Below are positions 38,101 through 47,306 of a stretch of DNA of 64,000 nucleotides, in pieces (positions within the stretch are counted from its first letter, which is position 1; each line of letters opens with the position of its first letter). The stretch is from Novipirellula caenicola (GTDB taxonomy: Bacteria; Planctomycetota; Planctomycetia; Pirellulales; Pirellulaceae). The stretch is from positions 1 to 64,000 of the forward strand of contig NZ_BAABRO010000005.1 of NCBI RefSeq assembly GCF_039545035.1, given 5' to 3'. Below the pieces are notes generated by a model that was given only the letters and a program-made list of their open reading frames with translations, was not told the origin of the DNA and did not search any database. The translations under genes were made by a program, and so were the position numbers.

Positions 38101-41100
38101 CCAAGGAATTGTTCGGCGAGTTATCTTTCGAGCTGTTTGAAATCACCATCCATCGGGCTTTGTTTCTGCACAAGGACCAAGCCGTGGAAATTCAAACCAC
38201 GGCCGATCCGATCCAGAGCGGACAATCTCAAATCCAAATCCACTCGCGGCCGCAAGGCTCTGATTCAGAGTGGACGTTATCGGCCACCTGCCGAGTGAAA
38301 AAGTCGGGCGGAACGATACTGGCAGCTTTGAAACGTCTCAACCCCGCAGAAGCAACATTGGTCGATCGAGCCGCGTTCTACGAATCGCTCGCCGAGTCGG
38401 GACTTCGCTACGGCGAATTGTTTCAACCGCTACGATCGATCCTGACTCAAGACGCCGTCGCAAGTGCCGGGCTGGAAATTGACACCAGCTTGGTCAGCGA
38501 AGCCAAACGTTCGATGGTCCACCCCACCTTGCTCGACGGCGCCTTGCAACTGATTGCCACCACCATGCCGGAGTCGATTCGGGAATCGGCCGATCCTCCT
38601 ACCTTTCTGCCGGTTGGCGTCGACCGGGTTGTGACTCAGGATGGAAATGAAATCGTCTCGGCCGTCGTGCGTCGCCACCCGAACACGACCGATCAATGGA
38701 ACGAAGTCGTTGCCGATGTCCAATTGCTCGACCGTGACGACCGCATTTGTGTGTCGTTACAAGGCGTGCGATGCAAGCGACTGCAAAAAGACCACGCCCG
38801 TTACCAAATCGATCCGCACCAATGGATTTATGAATCCGTCTGGAACCCCGTATCGGTCAAGAATCCGCAAGCCAACGCTCACCCAATCGCACCTGCGATC
38901 CGCCATTTTGGATCGGCGAATTACCAAACGCTGATCCCTGCGACGTGGGAACAAAATTCGCAACAAGAACACTGGCTGTGGACTCAGCCGCGCACGCATG
39001 ACGATGTCGAAGCGAGCGTTTGCGAATTATTGGAATTCATTCAATCGGCAGTTCGCCAACCCAAGACGCCACTGGTTTCGTTGGTATTACAGCGTGCATT
39101 TTCGATCAACGGTGATGACAACCTCCCGGCGTCAGCGGCACTTGCGGCGATGGCCCGCGTTGCAGCCAACGAATACCCGGCCTTGCAAATCCGAGTGCTC
39201 GATGTCACGAAGTGCGATGCCGCTAGCACCGAACCGGTGATGGCTTGGCTGGCTCGGCAATCGGATGAAACCGAGCTCGCCTTTCGCAAAAACCAATTTT
39301 TGTCGCCACGTTTGCATCCGTCACCACGTTCATTCTCGAAGGCCTCCGCCGAATCGCAATTGCCAATTCCACTGAGCGGCAGCTATCGCATTCGACTTGA
39401 TGGAACCAATCGAACCGAAGGGTTGTGGGTCGAGCGAATGGCGATGCCGACGCCGAAACCGGACGAAGTGGTGATTTCGGTCGATGCAGTTGGCTTGAAC
39501 TTTAGTGATGTGCTAAAGGCGATGGGACTGTACCCCGGAATCTCGGATGACGTGGTTCCGTTGGGGATCGAAGCAAGCGGCACGGTGACGGCGATTGGCG
39601 ATCAAGTGCAATCGGTTGCCGTGGGCGACAAAGTGATGGGAGTGGTCCCCTATGGTTTTGCCTCGGATGCCGCGACCAAAGAATACTTGGTCACCCAAGT
39701 TCCACCGGGAATCAGCCCGCAAGAGGCAGCGAGCATCCCGGTCGCCTACATGACGGCACATTATGCCCTGCGAAACATCGGCCGGTTGGCTGCGGGCGAA
39801 TCGGTTTTGATCCATGCGGCCGCAGGCGGCGTCGGTTTAGCGGCCATCGAGGTCGCACAAAGTGTCGGAGCGACCGTATTCGCCACGGCGGGCAGCAAGC
39901 TGAAACGGCGTTTGTTGTCGATGTTGGGCATCGACCCGCAAAACATTTTTGACAGCCGGGATATCGATTCGCTGCATGCCATCGGAGCTCGCACCAATGG
40001 CCGCGGTGTGGATGTGGTTCTGAATTCGTTACCAGGCGAATGGATCAACCGGTCGTTGGAATTGTTGGCGGCACATGGCCGATTCTTAGAGATCGGCAAA
40101 ACCGATATCTATCAAAACCGGCAACTCGGTTTGTTGCCGTTCCAGGACAATCTGACCTATTCGGCGATTGATTTGGATCGGCTGTTCCGGCATCGTCCCA
40201 ATGAAGTGCGGACGTTGTTTGCCGAAGTCGCCGAGCAATTCGCCAAGGGCATCTATCAACCCAAACCGATTACCACGTTTGCGTTATCGGATCTGCCAGC
40301 ATCGCTACGATTCATGAGTGCGAGGCGAAACATCGGCAAGATTGTCGTATCGCCTGAAAAGAGTTCCTGCGTTGCCTCGCGTGATCACGTCACCGCCGAC
40401 GGATCGTATTTGATCTCGGGTGGTAGCGGCGCGATCGCTGCGGGCGTGACCCGGCGATTGATCCAACGTGGTGCAACCAAGGTCGTCTTGCTTGCGCGCC
40501 GCAGCGCGACGGAACCCGTCGACGCATTGATCGCGTGGGCCAAAGAAAACGGTGCGGAATGTCACTATCTGCAATGTGACTGCACGAATCAGGACGAATT
40601 GGTCGCCGCGTTACAGCGATTGCCTGAATCAATGCGACCGATTGTGGGCGTGATTCACACTGCCGGGCTTTTGGACGACAGCCTGCTACACGAGATGACA
40701 CCTGAATCGGTGGCCCGTGTGCTACGCCCCAAAGTGGACGGAGCGATTGCGTTGGCCAAGGCCACCGAGGACCAACCGCTAACGATGTTCAACATGCTCG
40801 GGTCGGTGGCTTCGGTATTCGGGTCGCCGGGGCAAGCGAACTATGCCGCTGCGAACGGATTTCTCGATGCATTTGCGTCATCGCGACGCAAACAAGGATT
40901 GCCTGCGAACGTGGTCCACTGGGGGCCTTGGAGTTCGGCTGGCATGGCGGACGATCCGACGCGACTAAAGAACCTGGCCTCGCGTGGCCTGCGTCCGCTG
41001 CGATTTGATGCGGCGTTGGATTTGCTGATCGATGCCGGCAATCCAGCCTGCCCACAATCGCGAGTGGTGGTCGATGCCAATTGGCACCAAATGTTCTCTA

Positions 41101-41519
41101 CCATTCCCGAATCGTCCGTCCCCTCGGTATTGCGATCGTTGCACTCGGCAAACGGCCAACCTCAATCCGAAGTCGTTTCGGCCAAAGACGACGCCTTGCT
41201 GATGGAATTGCGTTTGCTCGATCACGACGCGCGATGCGAACGGCTCGAAGTCTACTTTAGCGAGCAACTCGGAAAGATCATGTCGTTGGACCCGACCTCG
41301 TTTGATCGATCCGAATCACTGGGTTCGCTTGGCCTTGATTCGCTGATGGCCATCGAACTGAAAAACACAATCGAGGCCAAATTAGCGATCGTGATCCCGA
41401 TCAGCCATTTCATGGACGAACCCAGCATTGCGACATTGGCAAAGATTGCGGCCGAAATCATCGTCGACGATGCAGCGGAAGCGGATCTCGAGCAAGCATC
41501 GTCGGTCGCTTCGCAGTAG
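35130..41519 (+). CDS. Type I fully reducing polyketide synthase (KS-AT-DH-ER-KR-ACP)
   Basis: 2129 residues. The N-terminal helix (LAKLTPAQRELLQNRL) may receive the FAAL tail. KS: Cys209 (VDTACSSA), His344 (EAHGTGT), His384 (NIGHTE). AT: Ser664 (GHSIGE); HAFH (764-767) predicts malonyl-CoA. DH: His970 in HVVAESVTVP, with Glu where Gly is usual, and Asp1136. ER: HAAAGGVGLAA (about 1562). KR: GGSGAIA in place of GGTGGIG (about 1763), LDD, Ser1892 and Tyr1905. ACP: Ser2071 (LDSLMAIE). No thioesterase, methyltransferase or phosphopantetheinyl transferase gene is present in the window, so release and activation must come from elsewhere. Likely product: a modified long-chain fatty acid. Confidence 0.95.
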   Translation: MDKQLAARLAKLTPAQRELLQNRLGSRPPTPVDDSNAIAIIGMGCRMPGADSPDAFWDLIQHQRESVGPVPPSRWDRDQYYDPSGRTPGKMSVDAMGAVSNVDMFDPAFFGIAPREASRMDPQQRLLLEVAWETIEDAGVPIERLSSTQTGVFIGIGGTDYSKIPARYPDYFEQIDAHMGTGNALSIAAGRISYLFDLQGPSFIVDTACSSALVAVHSAVISLLRGESDAAIAGGVNLILSPETTIAFSKARMLSPDGRCRSFDENANGYVRGEGCGLILLKRAADAIRDGDRILAMIRGSAVNQDGRTSGITAPSGSAQQRVIREAMKAAGVSVDDLTYIEAHGTGTPLGDPIELMALAETFAARNDNLPPLHIGSVKANIGHTETVSGIAGLIKVLKMCQHEWIAGQANFDKLNPNAKLDPKRLKIATENQAWIPSKHGRFLAGVSSFGFGGTNAHVILEKASQDTTANQEPSRVPPCFFLPLSTRSDDAIPMAARQAWDRLCDPAMTDAMQTHNLCGSYAKYRSTLTHRAVAFGETQSELCKGLQRLAEGVATKQVVSGRPVHGRRPRIALLFTGQGSQYAGMASGLISTLPSFQSSLESCAAILDPVLDLSLVELLCDDVPSRSLDDTAMAQPAITAVQIALVDSLADVGIVPHVVAGHSIGEIAALYAAKALSKEQALMLAAHRGRHMGDLPACGTMTAVLAAASQVQNWIDELQSEAVIAAINGDQNTVIAGTHHAVQQIVSKAEAAGTVCRPLKVSHAFHSPLMQDATDPLRASLLQWVGDVKLPPYITFVSSVTGTVHEGSISVDYWIDHLLNPVRFHDVMNELATQNIDLAIEIGPRPQLTGMIRRSLKTDDGEPLLRTVDTLHPDDHDYTNWIRAVATAWCVGAPVDFGVIDRIYPSRRVPLPTYPFVRQRCWHSPPALESGIGGQSIHPILGTRQRLASGGMLFISHLAVNKPGYLSEHVVAESVTVPAAAWIDALGIAAKELFGELSFELFEITIHRALFLHKDQAVEIQTTADPIQSGQSQIQIHSRPQGSDSEWTLSATCRVKKSGGTILAALKRLNPAEATLVDRAAFYESLAESGLRYGELFQPLRSILTQDAVASAGLEIDTSLVSEAKRSMVHPTLLDGALQLIATTMPESIRESADPPTFLPVGVDRVVTQDGNEIVSAVVRRHPNTTDQWNEVVADVQLLDRDDRICVSLQGVRCKRLQKDHARYQIDPHQWIYESVWNPVSVKNPQANAHPIAPAIRHFGSANYQTLIPATWEQNSQQEHWLWTQPRTHDDVEASVCELLEFIQSAVRQPKTPLVSLVLQRAFSINGDDNLPASAALAAMARVAANEYPALQIRVLDVTKCDAASTEPVMAWLARQSDETELAFRKNQFLSPRLHPSPRSFSKASAESQLPIPLSGSYRIRLDGTNRTEGLWVERMAMPTPKPDEVVISVDAVGLNFSDVLKAMGLYPGISDDVVPLGIEASGTVTAIGDQVQSVAVGDKVMGVVPYGFASDAATKEYLVTQVPPGISPQEAASIPVAYMTAHYALRNIGRLAAGESVLIHAAAGGVGLAAIEVAQSVGATVFATAGSKLKRRLLSMLGIDPQNIFDSRDIDSLHAIGARTNGRGVDVVLNSLPGEWINRSLELLAAHGRFLEIGKTDIYQNRQLGLLPFQDNLTYSAIDLDRLFRHRPNEVRTLFAEVAEQFAKGIYQPKPITTFALSDLPASLRFMSARRNIGKIVVSPEKSSCVASRDHVTADGSYLISGGSGAIAAGVTRRLIQRGATKVVLLARRSATEPVDALIAWAKENGAECHYLQCDCTNQDELVAALQRLPESMRPIVGVIHTAGLLDDSLLHEMTPESVARVLRPKVDGAIALAKATEDQPLTMFNMLGSVASVFGSPGQANYAAANGFLDAFASSRRKQGLPANVVHWGPWSSAGMADDPTRLKNLASRGLRPLRFDAALDLLIDAGNPACPQSRVVVDANWHQMFSTIPESSVPSVLRSLHSANGQPQSEVVSAKDDALLMELRLLDHDARCERLEVYFSEQLGKIMSLDPTSFDRSESLGSLGLDSLMAIELKNTIEAKLAIVIPISHFMDEPSIATLAKIAAEIIVDDAAEADLEQASSVASQ

Positions 41520-41536
41520 CCGCTATGGCCGTTCGC

Positions 41537-41710
41537 TTACTTCGATTCTTTTAGTTTCTTTGCTTCGGCTTCGAGCGCAGCGACTTCGTCTTCGAGTTGC
41601 TTCAGTTCATCAAGATCGTCGGCCTGTTCGCGTGACCCAGCCAAACGGGGACGCAGGGTTTGCAGTTTCTTATTGATGACATCAAGACGCTTCTTCGCTT
41701 TTTTATCCAT
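41537..41710 (-). CDS. Small coiled-coil protein
   Basis: 57 residues from the ATG at 41710; an upstream in-frame ATG at 41746 would add 12 less likely residues. The sequence is Lys/Glu/Leu-rich with a heptad-like pattern (DELKQLEDEVAALEAEAKKLKE). It lies head-to-tail against the PKS stop (17 bp). No function known. A short protein of this composition can be real or a chance open frame. Confidence 0.55.
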   Translation of the reverse strand: MDKKAKKRLDVINKKLQTLRPRLAGSREQADDLDELKQLEDEVAALEAEAKKLKESK

Positions 41711-42088
41711 GATTTCGTTATGCAAGGGAGTGAAAGGGGGGAGCAACTAATCCCACATTGTACTTCATATCCTTCGCACGCCGAGTCGGCTTGCGGAAAA
41801 GCCACGGGCAACCGCGCGGAGCAGCAAGTTGGTGCTGCATCCCAAAATCGACACTCTCCGCTGTCATTCATCGTCGCTCGTATCGCTGCAAACAGCGGTA
41901 CACACGATGCAATCGGCACATTCTGCATCACATGCCAACTCGGGTTGTAAAAAACACAAACGGAACGCCGCTTCTCTGGGGGGGAACAAGCTACTTATTG
42001 ATTGAACGCAAAATCCGTCGTGGCGTCACCTGTAGCGACGCGAGTCCATCCCTGTCGTAACGGTGTTTAAAAGCGAGCTTCTGTTTTC
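41711..42088. other. Intergenic region before the TadE-TadG genes
   Basis: 378 bp without a credible gene. It contains a small CGCTG/CAGCG hairpin near 41890 and a run of G7 near 41980. The Tad promoter should lie here, but I cannot place it. Confidence 0.5.
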
Positions 42089-42568
42089 ATGGGTGTTACC
42101 GAATCACAACGCGTCGCCGAGCCTCGCAGCAACCGTGGCGGTAGCCGCTCTTCTGCCATCGATCGCCGATCCATGCGATGGGGGACCGTCAGCGTCGAAT
42201 TTGCCTTTGTCGCGATCCCAATGTTTATCCTGCTGTTTGCAGCCATCGAACTGGGGCGTGGGATGATGACCGTTCAAGCGCTAGAGGAGGCAGCTCGATC
42301 GGGTTGCCGAGTCGCAGTGCTAAGAGGAAGTAACGAAAAGGATGTCAAAGCGGAAGTCAAACAATTGACCGACGCAATGGGAATCTCAAAACTCAGCATC
42401 GAGATCGAGCCCGCTACGCTGGAAACGACGCCGCAGTGGGATCCCGTCACGGTACGTGTGACTGCGAACTTTGCCGACATGAGCTGGTTGCCAGTCCCAC
42501 GTCATTTTAGCGGGATGAGCTACACCGCCGCTTGTGTCTTGCCTCGTGAAGGCGAACTCGTTCAATAG
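42089..42568 (+). CDS. TadE-like pseudopilin protein
   Basis: 159 residues; the ATG at 42173 is an alternative start. The core GTVSVEFAFVAIPMFILLFAAIELGRG is the TadE-type hydrophobic helix with its conserved Glu (VEFA), as in tight-adherence pilus assembly proteins. A later beta-rich part (about 90-159) would lie outside the membrane. The main Tad machine (secretin, ATPase, TadB/C) is not in the window. Confidence 0.88.
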   Translation: MGVTESQRVAEPRSNRGGSRSSAIDRRSMRWGTVSVEFAFVAIPMFILLFAAIELGRGMMTVQALEEAARSGCRVAVLRGSNEKDVKAEVKQLTDAMGISKLSIEIEPATLETTPQWDPVTVRVTANFADMSWLPVPRHFSGMSYTAACVLPREGELVQ

Positions 42569-42638
42569 CCTCAATGCGCTAACGTGCTTTTCTCGCCATA
42601 CACAATGGCATTTCACTTTTCCTCACCGAGCCTTGATC

Positions 42639-43826
42639 ATGCCACGAATTGCCTTCTCCACTTCGTCAAAACGGCACGGAGGCACGATCGTGTTGTTCGC
42701 CGTTTTGATGGTCGTCATTGTCGGCATGGCAGCCTTTGCGGTGGACATCGGCCGGATGCAATTGGTCCGCAGCCAATTACAGTCCGCAGTGGACGCAGGA
42801 GCGATCGCCGGAGGACTGCATCTGAAAAACAACCCCGGTGACATTCAAGGTGCCAAGGCGGTAGCAGAAAGTTTTATTGCCAAGAATAAAGTGGGGTTTG
42901 TCGCCAATGTTCCGCCCGACACGATCGCTTTAGAAACCGGCACGTGGGATCCCAACAGCGAAACGTTCACGGCATCGAACACCAGTGCCAGTGCGATTCG
43001 AGTGCACGCGGTTCAAGACAAGGAACCGTTCTTTTTCGCGGGAATCTTTGGCCAATCCTCCTTTTCGATTCCACGCCATGCCATTGCATCGTCACCCGGT
43101 ATCCCGCTGGATATCGTCATGGTGCTCGATTTATCGGGATCAATGAGTTCCGATGGACGGATCGAAGCCCTGCAACAAGCTTCGCCGGAATTTGTGACAA
43201 TGATGGAGTTGTCGCTCAAAGAAGATCGCATCGGCGTGATGGGGTACGGCGTCCAAAAAGGCAGCTACGACCCAAAGAAAGAGGGACACACCGGAATCCT
43301 GTATACCGCCACGCCGTCCAGTTTGTATCCAGATCCGTATGACACTTCCACCGATTGGGTCGGCGTCCTGGAAGCTCCGATGACAAACGACTTCTCATCT
43401 TTGAAGAACGACATATTGTCAAGCGGTTCCTTGCAGGCCGACAAGTACGGCGGAGGAACTCCGATCGGTGCCGCCGTTCGCGACGGAGCACATTACCTAT
43501 ACGTCAATCATCGCAAACACGACAGCCACGGCAACAAGGTCAAAATGTTGATGGTGGTGATGAGCGACGGCTATGCCAATAAGCCCGAAAACGATCCCGA
43601 CCAATACGCAATTTCGATGGCAAACTATGCCGAAAGCCTGGGAATCGAAATTCACACCATTAGCTTGGGAGATGACGCGGATGTTGCGTTGATGACCGCG
43701 ATTGCGAACGTAACCGGCGGTAAACATTTTGCGGCGACAGGCAGTGGAAGCGAACTGACCAGCACGCTGAAACAGGCTTACCGTAACATCGTTGGTACGA
43801 TCAACCGTACCGTCTTGGTGCAATAG
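42639..43826 (+). CDS. TadG-like protein with VWA domain
   Basis: 395 residues from the ATG at 42639; the frame starts earlier but would overlap the TadE coding end. N-terminal TadG-like hydrophobic region (GGTIVLFAVLMVVIVGMAAFAVDIGRMQL) and an extracellular VWA domain (about 155-390) with the MIDAS DLSGSMSSDG, which binds a divalent cation and partner proteins. The product is probably envelope-anchored. Follows the TadE gene by 70 bp and precedes another by 4 bp. Confidence 0.9.
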   Translation: MPRIAFSTSSKRHGGTIVLFAVLMVVIVGMAAFAVDIGRMQLVRSQLQSAVDAGAIAGGLHLKNNPGDIQGAKAVAESFIAKNKVGFVANVPPDTIALETGTWDPNSETFTASNTSASAIRVHAVQDKEPFFFAGIFGQSSFSIPRHAIASSPGIPLDIVMVLDLSGSMSSDGRIEALQQASPEFVTMMELSLKEDRIGVMGYGVQKGSYDPKKEGHTGILYTATPSSLYPDPYDTSTDWVGVLEAPMTNDFSSLKNDILSSGSLQADKYGGGTPIGAAVRDGAHYLYVNHRKHDSHGNKVKMLMVVMSDGYANKPENDPDQYAISMANYAESLGIEIHTISLGDDADVALMTAIANVTGGKHFAATGSGSELTSTLKQAYRNIVGTINRTVLVQ

Positions 43827-43830
43827 AATC

Positions 43831-44286
43831 ATGATGCCATTTTTAAACTTCGAATCCGCTATTCGCGGTCGTGCGAAATCTCGATTCGTCGGACGACGAA
43901 AATCACGCGGGATCGCGGCGGTCGAATTTGCGGTGGTCTTGCCGCCGCTGCTGTTGATGATCCTGGTGTCGGTCGAAGTGGCTCGCGCGTTTGCCGTCCA
44001 GCACTCGCTGCAAGAAGCCTGCGTGAATGGGTGCCGCATCTACGCCCTTGGCGACAAAACACAACAGCAGGCCAGCGACATGATCCAACGGTCGCTTAAC
44101 GAGGCAGGCATCTCGGGACACAGCATCGAATTTGTTCCGGCGACCAAGGCGGAAATCACGGCCGAGATGCAGCCGGTGACCGTAACCATTTCAGTGCCTT
44201 ATAACCAAGTCGGAGTCGGCGTCCAGTGGATGTTGGCCGGTTCGACGGTCACCGCCAGTACGACGCTGCCAGCGGAATCACGCTAA
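43831..44286 (+). CDS. Second TadE-like protein
   Basis: 151 residues from the ATG at 43831 (43834 equally possible). After a basic N-terminus comes GIAAVEFAVVLPPLLLMILVS with the conserved Glu of the TadE helix, then a beta-rich outer domain. It is translationally close to the TadG-like gene. It differs from the first TadE in the outer domain, so the two may form a heteromer. Confidence 0.87.
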   Translation: MMPFLNFESAIRGRAKSRFVGRRKSRGIAAVEFAVVLPPLLLMILVSVEVARAFAVQHSLQEACVNGCRIYALGDKTQQQASDMIQRSLNEAGISGHSIEFVPATKAEITAEMQPVTVTISVPYNQVGVGVQWMLAGSTVTASTTLPAESR

Positions 44287-44480
44287 AACCGTCTGCGTTT
44301 CCGCTGGACATCTGCGATGTCCAGCTCGCGTCACGACTCGGTTGGGAGCGAAGGATGATTCTTCGCGAACGGAAGTCGAACATTTGCCAGTTCTTGATAC
44401 AATCTGGGATTGGCTCGCCCGACACACGCCCCCCGCATGGCGAGCAAACTGATTAACGGACGACGTACTTAAAGCTGACG

Positions 44481-44879
44481 ATGAGCAAGAAGAAAAAGAA
44501 AAACACCCGCATTCCTCACAAATTCTTGCCTTGGATCGACGCTCGCAAGAAGTATCGGCTGTCACACGCTCAAGTTCAAATGGCTCGCGAATTGGGGATG
44601 TCTCCCAAACGCTTCGACCGGCTCGCCAACACCGAACACAAACCATGGAAGGTACCGCTGCCGCAGTTCATCGAATCGTTGTACGAAAAGAAGTTTGGCA
44701 AAACCCAACCTGATGACGTGCGTTCAATCGAAGACATGGCGGCGGAACACATGGCGCGTCGCGAAGCAAGGAAAGCTGCGAAAGCCGCCGAAGAGGGCAG
44801 CGAAGAGGATGATAAATCAACCGAGGATCCCGCGACCGATCCATCCAGTGACGCCACCCTAACGGATCCTAAAACTTGA
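44481..44879 (+). CDS. Small conserved protein, helical
   Basis: 132 residues. Lys-rich start (MSKKKKKNTRIPHKFLPW), then a helical middle (LSHAQVQMARELGMSPKRFDRLAN) that may resemble a helix-turn-helix, and an acidic, disordered tail rich in Glu, Asp and Thr. Function unknown; the basic and acidic ends suggest nucleic-acid or ribosome contacts, but that is a guess. The end overlaps the convergent outer-membrane-like gene by 11 bp. Confidence 0.72.
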   Translation: MSKKKKKNTRIPHKFLPWIDARKKYRLSHAQVQMARELGMSPKRFDRLANTEHKPWKVPLPQFIESLYEKKFGKTQPDDVRSIEDMAAEHMARREARKAAKAAEEGSEEDDKSTEDPATDPSSDATLTDPKT

Positions 44880-45858
44880 TGCTGGCTTCGACAAACAGCG
44901 CATCGTCGAGATCAATCTCCATGTCGCTACTTTCGAATTCGATCGAACGATTCAGCGCGCAGCCCGACTCGATAAAAAAGCCTCGGTTTCCAGCTTGCAC
45001 CCACTCATAACCTACGAACAACCGCACGTCGCTGAGTGTTAATTCGTCAGGGGTGCCATTGTCGCGTGTGACGGCCCAAGTGTTCCCACCCAACGTGCCG
45101 CCAAGGTAGGCCCACGATTCCGAATTGCCACCATCTTTGGAAAGACGACGGGCGATCCGCGGACGCGGCAGCATGGCATCGATTTTCCACCATGGCGTGG
45201 GCGTCCACGTTGCTCCGGCGGCAGGCAACAGTGGCAAATCGACTCGGTCCAAGTAGACCGCGCCGAACGAGAAACTCAAATCGGGGCGACACTGCCAATT
45301 CACTAACCCCAATCCAAACAATCGCAGTGCGTTTTCGTCGGTGGTAAAGTCGCTGCGAATCGATGGCGTGATGACAAGCGTGGTCGAGACCATCGTCGAC
45401 CACTGTTTGCGGTTAAAGAAGGTTACCCCGGTGTTGTATAGCGTGCCTGGCAAATCGACCGTCTGAGGTCCATTTAAATGATCAGCCCGAAAGTAGGGGC
45501 GTAACACCAGGATGTTTTCCAGACTGCCCAACGGCACCGCGAATCCCGCACGCACTTCTTCGAACGTGATGTCCAACCCGCCCGCCGCGTCTCCGGTGTC
45601 ATGCAAGTAACCGCCAAGCAGCTCTGCTCCCTGATAAAAACTCTGCCGAAATCGTGGAACGGTAGTTTCACGAAGGGCGAAAAAAGCGGGGTCATGCGTT
45701 TCGATCATTGGCGACGCAGCGACATCGAAATCGTCTGCGAACGCGGAGACGCCTGCGAAGCTTGGTGTCAGCTCTTGTGAATGCACCCCCGGCGTGGCCA
45801 ACGCCCAAATCAAGGCGATGGCAGGCGAAAGGACGCATTTACGTAATCTCAGCGACAT
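44869..45858 (-). CDS. Outer membrane beta-barrel-like protein
   Basis: 329 residues from the ATG at 45858 (upstream GTG-like codons possible). Signal peptide near ATPGVHSQ. The mature part is beta-rich with many aromatic/polar alternations (RAGFAVPLGSLENILVLRPYF, LRLFGLGLVNWQC) and ends in a C-terminal aromatic Phe (VEASIKF), like the outer membrane signature. It may be a planctomycetal DUF6268-type protein; I am not certain of the number. It ends the sulfatase/oxidoreductase strand. Confidence 0.78.
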   Translation of the reverse strand: MSLRLRKCVLSPAIALIWALATPGVHSQELTPSFAGVSAFADDFDVAASPMIETHDPAFFALRETTVPRFRQSFYQGAELLGGYLHDTGDAAGGLDITFEEVRAGFAVPLGSLENILVLRPYFRADHLNGPQTVDLPGTLYNTGVTFFNRKQWSTMVSTTLVITPSIRSDFTTDENALRLFGLGLVNWQCRPDLSFSFGAVYLDRVDLPLLPAAGATWTPTPWWKIDAMLPRPRIARRLSKDGGNSESWAYLGGTLGGNTWAVTRDNGTPDELTLSDVRLFVGYEWVQAGNRGFFIESGCALNRSIEFESSDMEIDLDDALFVEASIKF

Positions 45859-45938
45859 CCTGGCTCCGTCGGGGTCGGCAACCACCAGGATTAGCAAACC
45901 AGGGGGGTGAAAATCAAGAGCGGCAATCCAGGCGGACG

Positions 45939-47306
45939 CTAGACGTTTTTCGTCTTGCTGCCCGGCACCGGGATGGGATAGCGGCCGTCCGCATCGGGCA
46001 CCACCGGCGCGGCATCGGCGAGCGAATGTAGTGCCGCGGTATCGGCCAATTCGATATTGCTGTTGATGGCATCGTCCCAGCAGACGACTTTGCCGCTATA
46101 GGTTGCCATGCGGCCCATGATCGCCGTCATCGTGCTGTGCGCACCGTATTCGCCTTCGCTGAGCGTTTCACCGCGACGAAGTGCGGCGAACCAATCGACA
46201 TGCTGCTGCGAGTAACCGTTTTGACCGCGGCGTGGCGTGACATCACTTTGCCACACCACGTTGCCTCGCGAATCATGCAAGATCGCGTTGGCAATATCAG
46301 CCGACCCCAGAGTGCCGTGGACAAATTCGCCGATCATGGTCCGGCAACCTTTCATGTGCCGACATTGGCTCAGCATCCGTACGCCGCTGGCATAATGGTA
46401 CTCGACCATGTGATGATCAAAGATTTGGCCATGGTCGATCCCATCACGCAGCTGCCGTCCCCCTTGGCCTTGAGCTTCGATCGGATGCGATCCCAATAAC
46501 CAATTGATCACGTCCAAATTGTGAACGTGTTGTTCGACGATATGGTCACCGCTGAGCCAGTTGAAGTAGTACCAATTGCGAAGCTGGTATTCGAGTTCGG
46601 TTTGCTCTTCGGTCCGCGGCCGCACCCACACTCCGGCTCCGTTCCAATAAGCCCGGGCAAACACCACGTCACCAATCGCACCGTCTTGGATCCGCTTCAC
46701 GCACTCGCGATAGCGAACTTCGTGACGACGTTGCAGCCCCACCGCGACGGACAAGCCTTTTTCAATCGCGACTTGATTGGTCGCTAGCACTCGGCGAACT
46801 CCGACCGCATCGGTCGCCACCGGCTTTTCCATAAACACATGCTTGCCCGCCTGAACCGCCGCCTCGAAATGCAAGGGACGAAATCCAGGCGGCGTGGCCA
46901 AGATCAGGACGTCCGCGTCACTGGCCATCACGTTCTTGTAGCCATCCAATCCAACGAAACGACGATCTTCTAAATCGACGCATGAGGCGTACCTGCCTTT
47001 GATCGATCGATAGGCCGATTGCAGATTGTTTTCAAACACGTCGGCCATCGCGACCAATTTCACTTCACCACCATGGGTGCTTAGTGCATCGATCGCCGCT
47101 TCGGTTCCTCGTTTGCCACATCCGACCAAGCCGATTCGGATCGCATCGCTACCGAAGGCATGGGCAGCACGAGCGACGCCAAGCTCGGCGCCGGCGATCG
47201 CACCACCAGCCAACATCATCCCTCCGCCCTTCAAAAATCCACGGCGTGAAGGCGTCTGCGTCGGCAACGTGGATTGCGTTGGCATTTTTGGCGAGCGAGT
47301 TGGCAT
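45939..47306 (-). CDS. TAT-exported Gfo/Idh/MocA-family oxidoreductase
   Basis: 455 residues. The twin-arginine signal SRRGFLKGGG (the ATG at 47285 is an alternative start) directs folded export. The NAD(P)-binding fold begins at IRIGLVGCGKRG, and EKP in VFMEKPVAT is the family's catalytic-region hallmark. Such enzymes oxidise or reduce sugars or inositols; NADP is probably bound before export. It lies 130 bp downstream of the sulfatase, so they probably act on the same sulfated sugar. Confidence 0.94.
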   Translation of the reverse strand: MPTRSPKMPTQSTLPTQTPSRRGFLKGGGMMLAGGAIAGAELGVARAAHAFGSDAIRIGLVGCGKRGTEAAIDALSTHGGEVKLVAMADVFENNLQSAYRSIKGRYASCVDLEDRRFVGLDGYKNVMASDADVLILATPPGFRPLHFEAAVQAGKHVFMEKPVATDAVGVRRVLATNQVAIEKGLSVAVGLQRRHEVRYRECVKRIQDGAIGDVVFARAYWNGAGVWVRPRTEEQTELEYQLRNWYYFNWLSGDHIVEQHVHNLDVINWLLGSHPIEAQGQGGRQLRDGIDHGQIFDHHMVEYHYASGVRMLSQCRHMKGCRTMIGEFVHGTLGSADIANAILHDSRGNVVWQSDVTPRRGQNGYSQQHVDWFAALRRGETLSEGEYGAHSTMTAIMGRMATYSGKVVCWDDAINSNIELADTAALHSLADAAPVVPDADGRYPIPVPGSKTKNV

